A stretch of DNA of 64,000 bases from Archivesica marissinica (lineage: Eukaryota; Mollusca; Bivalvia; Venerida; Vesicomyidae): positions 69,475,920 through 69,539,919 of the forward strand of contig CM026387.1 in NCBI GenBank assembly GCA_014843695.1, read 5' to 3'. Made by a program: the position numbers and the translations under genes. Shown here piece after piece: positions 59,584 through 64,000 of this stretch (the stretch's first letter is position 1; each line of letters begins with the position of its first letter). The notes under the pieces are model-generated. The model was not told where the DNA came from. It ran no database searches and worked only from the letters and a program-made list of their open reading frames with translations.

Positions 59584-61279
59584 ATGCCATTGTGAATATA
59601 CTTCATTAGGTATGTATAGTTACACACTTATAATCTACCTTTAATCTCCAGATAAGGTAAGTGTTGACACGTTTGAATTTTGTACACAGGTAAATCAATG
59701 GTGTTGTGTAGTGAAGTCTCACAGAAACGTTGAAGCAGAGGCTGACATCCACAGAATAGGACAGCCTTCTTGACAAGCACAATTGGTCACCGTTAATATA
59801 CAATTTGTGATGATTCAAATTTCATGTTTTAACCAGTCACGTCATGTGATGTAATTTCACATGGAATAATGCAATATTTGACCTCGTCAGAGTCAATGAT
59901 GAGGCAGGTTATTGTGAGACGGACCATCCCGCATTGTCAACAGTTTCATTCATGTTAGGTTTTTCTTACCTTATTGTTAACAGATGTTTCTTACCTTCTT
60001 TCTAACGGATGTTTCGCCGAGCATGGCCCATAACATCTTTGCATTGGCATTTTTAAGTTTTGTTCAAATTTTTCTCACTTACGAATAGGCCACTGGGGCT
60101 AACGTAGAAACATGTACGCATGTCACAAACAACATGATGGATGTTTATCAAAATTTGCAATGTAATTAACCATGTTGAAAGTTTGTTTATGTGTACAAAA
60201 CCTTACATAAAACCAACATGAAACAATGAAAAAGCGTATTTCAACATTATTTTAATAAAGAATTTATTAGCCCAAAGCGTCCCAACATGACCTAACAAAC
60301 ATGCTTTCTATGCTACGATATAGTTCTCCAAATTTGAAGCCGAAATCGTACTATAAATCAATGTAACTTATACATTGTATGTTCTAAACTTTATTTTGGT
60401 AATAAATGACAAACTAGCATGCAATATTAGTATTTGCTCCATTTCTTCCATCGTGTGATCGTTAATCTGTAGAATTATATAGACATACGCCAAGTGTCAA
60501 ACCTAACCTCACCTAGCAACAAGAAATCTTGCATTACCTCAATAGATTGTCTATGGACATCTGGAATAGATGGGCGAGCGAGTAGGGGTCATTTGGCCCT
60601 CTATTTTGACATTACTGGAGTTTAAGTGTGTAATGTGTTGGCAAAGCATAGCATGTGTTTCCTGCCTAGCACTGTCATCTAATGCATTGTTATAGCTTAT
60701 AATATTGCTGTGTTTTTCTGTATTAAACTATGCAAAATGCCATTTGTGGAGAAAGTGAAGTTTTATTGAATGTCTTGGGCCTGACAGATGTTATATGTGG
60801 GTGCGTCACTCATGTTATATGTGGGTTCCAGGAATCACTATTTGTTGCATGACCAGTGTTACCCTGCATGTTTCGTGTTATAATGTCTGGCTCAACATCT
60901 CTATCATCAACAATACTAGTCATCATCAGCATTAATATTATCAGCATCAGTAGCAACAACTATTTCATCATCATCATCGATAATGTTGTCAGGATCAGCT
61001 ACTGTCCCGTCATCATCAACAGCAGAAGTGTTACTATTATTAATTTGTTGATCATCATGAGTGACTGTCACAATCAGCAGCAGCAGCAGCAGCAGTTATC
61101 ATCATTAATTTAGTTCAGCAACAGTAATGTCATCATCATCATCATCAAGAAGATCATTGCCAGCAGCAACAGTAATAAATAACATTGTTGTTAGCATTGT
61201 AACTCAAGTGTTAATATCACTTGCAACTGCAGTAAAGTTATCATCACCTATATCTTCATCAGCTACATCTAATTATGTT
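59584..61279 (+). other. presumed CELF 3' UTR and downstream DNA
   Basis: A largely unique, AT-rich stretch following the stop codon, without arrays. AATAAA hexamers stand at 60254-60259 and 60401-60406, and ATTAAA at 60722-60727. A GU-rich stretch TTTGTTTATGTGT at about 60182-60194 resembles GU-rich elements bound by CELF proteins. From about 60900 to 61260 the DNA becomes rich in ATC/CAT and CAG trinucleotides (a CAG run near 61075-61095 and CAT runs near 61130-61145). The true poly(A) site cannot be fixed from sequence alone. Confidence 0.55.
60254..60259 (+). terminator. candidate poly(A) signal AATAAA
   Basis: The first canonical AATAAA after the CELF stop codon, about 670 bp downstream. 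A second one lies at 60401-60406. Either could set the 3' end; CELF genes often have 3' UTRs of several kilobases, so later sites are possible too. Confidence 0.4.
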
Positions 61280-61291
61280 TTAATTATCTGA

Positions 61292-61513
61292 GTCCGCCGC
61301 TGTGGTCGATTGGTTAAGGTCGCTGACTTGTATACCACTGTAACCTTTCATCACTGCATCAAAAAGTTGGCAGTTTCTTACGGAGTTTGGTGCACCCAAG
61401 TACTGGTTAACCGCTGGAGCCTGCCCAGGAAAGGTGTTGTTAGGTAAACTGCCCACCGGCGATATAGCCCAATATGGTGCTGATGCAGGCGTAAAACCCG
61501 AAATAACATAACA
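61292..61513 (+). mobile_element. SINE family 5 copy lacking the B box, 12-bp target duplication
   Basis: Flanked by TTAATTATCTGA (61280-61291 and 61514-61525). The head GTCCGCCGCTGTGGTCGATT and the body (GTTGGCAGTTTCTTACGGAG, TGGTTAACCGCTGGAGCC) match 50059-50327. About 47 bp covering the B box and the following linker is deleted at about 61359. Tail ATAACATAACAT. Confidence 0.92.
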
Positions 61514-61525
61514 TTAATTATCTGA

Positions 61526-62406
61526 AGAGTTTGTCGTTATTTTAATTATTAACACCACCAACATCATCAATGTCTCCACGATGTTTGGCATTAGCATCAT
61601 CAATTGCATCATAATCAGCTTTTTGTTACTTTTTATATTGTGTATGAAACAAGTTTCAATATATCTAAAGTGGCATGAATGAAGGCATGTAGTTTCTGTT
61701 GGAGGAAACCGGAGAATGTCGTGTTCAAGCTTGTGTCTGCCATATTATCTTGCATACAACGTAAGCCGGGATCAAACCCAGAAGAAAGAACTAAGTGTTA
61801 ATACAGCTATGTCCTCGTATTATTATCACCATAGTAACTGTTTTATACACTCATTTCACATAGTAATGAATGCCTGTGGAATGCTTACACACGGACGTAC
61901 TGTCCTCACATTTGTTGTCTAGTTATTTCAGTAGTTTAATAGTGTACAGCACAGCTCGTAAGCATACAGTATTCTTTCACGTGTCATCTCTTTATGTGTG
62001 TATGCAACCAATAGATTGATATTAACATATGTCCAGAACTTGCAGAACTCCGTACCTGTTTATGATGATGATGATGATCACCCCATCAGTACATTTCTTA
62101 AGACTACATGGCTAATCACTGACCTCTACAATGGTTGTACCATGTATGCCAGCCAGCCAGTCTGTATAACATTGCCACTGAGTTCTTGAATCAGCCAGGC
62201 AATAATTACCACCAGACCATCGAGGCAAATTGAAGAAACAACAAGTGTTGGCAATTTCATCAGGTGATCGATCCGGTGTTATGCCCCCTTGTAAATATCC
62301 AGAATATTTGTCAAACTGCAGTTGGAAAACATTATGGGCAAAACTCCATTGAAAAACTGATGTTCAATATATAATTGCATATTTTCTGTATAAATAGAGT
62401 CTCAAT
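61526..62406. other. downstream DNA with short trinucleotide runs
   Basis: CAT/ATC-rich at 61545-61625 and a TGA repeat at about 62061-62078. A fragment GGAGGAAACCGGAGAATG at about 61700 resembles SINE family 3. No gene recognised. Confidence 0.5.
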
Positions 62407-63536
62407 GATAATACAATAGGCCAGTAGTTTGATAATGTAATAAATAGGCCAGTAGTTCGACAACATTGTAGTAAATAGGCCAGTAGTTTGCTGACATTGT
62501 AATAAATAGGCCAGTAGTTTGATAATGTAATAAATAGGCCAGTAGTTCGACAACATTGTAGTAAATAGGCCAGTAGTTCGACAACATTGTAGTAAATAGG
62601 CCAGTAGTTTGCTGACATTGTAATAAATAGGCCAGTAGTTTGCTGACATTGTAATAAATAGGCCAGTAGTTTGCTGACATTGTAGTAAATAGGCCAGTAG
62701 TTTGCTGACATTGTAGTAAATAGGTCAGTAGTTTGCTGACATTGTAATAAATAGGCCAGTAGTTTGCTGACATTGTAATAAATAGGCCAGTTGTTTGCTG
62801 ACATTGTAGTAAATAGGCCAGTAGTTTGCTGACATTGTAATAAATAGGCCAGTAGTTTGCTGACATTGTAGTAAATAGGCCAGTAGTTTGCTGACATTGT
62901 AATAAATAGGCCAGTAGTTTGCTGACATTGTAATAAATAGGCCAGTAGTTTGCTGACATTGTAATAAATAGGCCAGTAGTTTGCTGACATTGTAGTAAAT
63001 AGGCCAGTAGTTTGCTGACATTGTAGTAAATAGGCCAGTAGTTTGCTGACATTGTAATAAATAGGCCAGTAGTTTGCTGACATTGTAGTAAATAGGCCAG
63101 TAGTTTGCTGACATTGTAATAAGTAGGCCAGTAGTTTGCTGACATTGTGATAAATAGGCCAGTAGTTTGCTGACATTGTAATAAATAGGCCAATAGTTTG
63201 CTGACATTGTAATAAATAGGCCAGTAGTTTGCTGACATTGTAGTAAATAGGCCAATAGTTTGCTGACATTGTAGTAAATAGGTCAGTAGTTTGCTGACAT
63301 TGTGATAAATAGGCCAGTAGTTTGCTGACATTGTAATAAATAGCCCAGTAGTTTGCTGACATTGTGATAAATAGGCCAGTAGTTTGCTGACATTGTAGTA
63401 AATAGGCTAGTAGTTTGCTGACATTGTGATAATTAGGCCAGTAGTTTGCTGACATTGTAATAAATAGGCCAGTAGTTTGCTGACATTGTAGTAAATAGGC
63501 CAGTAGTTTGCTGACATTGTAGTAAATAGGCCAGTA
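62407..63536. repeat. 31-bp tandem array (about 36 copies)
   Basis: The unit is GTAGTTTGCTGACATTGTAA plus TAAATAGGCCA. Left units carry TCGACAACATTG or TTGATAATG variants. One lone unit (GCCAGTAGTTTGCTGACATT) stands at about 63645-63668, about 110 bp beyond the array. Minus-strand frames of up to 363 codons are artefacts. Confidence 0.96.
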
Positions 63537-64000
63537 GTTAGTTTAAACTTATTTATTAAAGTATACATTTTACAAATACGTATATATAATATACACAAAT
63601 TACATAATGTAAGTATTGGATTGGAAAACAAGTTTTAACAAGATAAGCCAGTAGTTTGCTGACATTGTAAAGAACATTTACATTGCAAAACATTTGGAAA
63701 TACACGACTTGAAGCATTTTGTGCCGTTTTGACACACACACACACACATGTCCTCCATGCATGTTTTCATGAATCAGAAGTCATCAGTCATCGAGTTGTT
63801 TGAGATTTATAGACAAATACATGCAGATGTAGTGTCATCTTGTTAGCCAGACATTAAAAGGACTACGTTCACTTTCATAACGAAATGGCCTTCTGTTTTT
63901 TTAAGAAAATTGATAATACACATGTATATCATTATATACAGTCCAACTCCTGTGCCAAGACCACATTAAATACCACATATGTGGTTAAAATCCACAAACC
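63537..64000. other. right edge of window
   Basis: AT-rich sequence with a short CA run at about 63732-63748. The last 60 bp begin ACAGTCCAACTCCTG and contain the palindrome ACCACATATGTGGT, possibly the start of another TIR element cut by the window edge. Confidence 0.4.

Noticed and set aside
62364..63455. Overlapping minus-strand frames up to 363 codons (LLAYLLQCQQTTGLF)
   Set aside because: 31-bp array: three units make 93 bp, so all frames cycle through the same peptides. No gene features.

Overview
This is a eukaryotic, animal-type genomic window and not a prokaryotic one. It carries most of one multi-exon gene on the + strand (about 4533-59583). The gene encodes a CELF (CUGBP/Elav-like, Bruno) RNA-binding protein of the CELF1/2 type. 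Twelve coding exons are recognised. They run from the start of RRM2, through a long low-complexity linker, to RRM3 and the stop codon. The RRM1 exons and the promoter must lie upstream of base 1. With GT-AG junctions the twelve exons sum to 1,544 coding bases in one uninterrupted frame: 513 complete codons plus a stop, after 2 bases that finish a split codon. Protein character, SINE-like retroposons with tRNA heads, and introns full of minisatellites suggest a lophotrochozoan, most likely a bivalve mollusc. That species-level guess is inference only.

Non-coding DNA dominates the layout. By hand-marked boundaries roughly half of the window (about 32 kb) is tandem arrays, about 40 of them. Units are 19-78 bp and copy numbers run from 3 to well over 170. 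Nearly all lie inside CELF introns. The largest is a 29-bp array at 24.5-30.65 kb containing a 1,000-base run of N. Many units are multiples of 3 bp, so they give long open frames on both strands. These are artefacts and are not annotated as genes.

Between arrays lie transposable elements. They include a decayed LINE with recognisable reverse transcriptase and RNase H pieces (9.65-10.93 kb), a second decayed RT piece on the minus strand (51.0-51.3 kb), and several tRNA-headed SINE families. Four SINE-like copies have 12-13 bp target-site duplications visible by eye. There are also MITE-like inverted-repeat elements (TTAA-flanked and TA-flanked families) and a perfect 49-bp hairpin at 35.9 kb. 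In at least three cases the array unit occurs as a single copy within an independent copy of the same dispersed element, or is a stretch of a recognisable transposon ORF. This suggests that many of these minisatellites were born inside mobile elements.

Region by region: 1-4.5 kb holds arrays in the intron before RRM2. 4.5-18.9 kb holds the RRM2 exons and arrays, with the LINE. 18.8-31.4 kb holds linker exons and the 29-bp mega-array. 31.4-54.9 kb holds small symmetric phase-1 linker exons separated by arrays, MITEs and SINEs. 54.9-59.6 kb holds the last linker exon and RRM3, with a candidate extra exon inside RRM3. 59.6-64 kb holds the 3' UTR and downstream DNA, ending in a 31-bp array.

The most interesting gene-level points are six consecutive linker exons plus the first RRM3 exon that are all phase 1-1 (freely skippable), in-frame alternative donors on two exons, a possible frame-breaking exon inside RRM3, and intronic arrays whose units repeat splice-site-like or GU-rich motifs.
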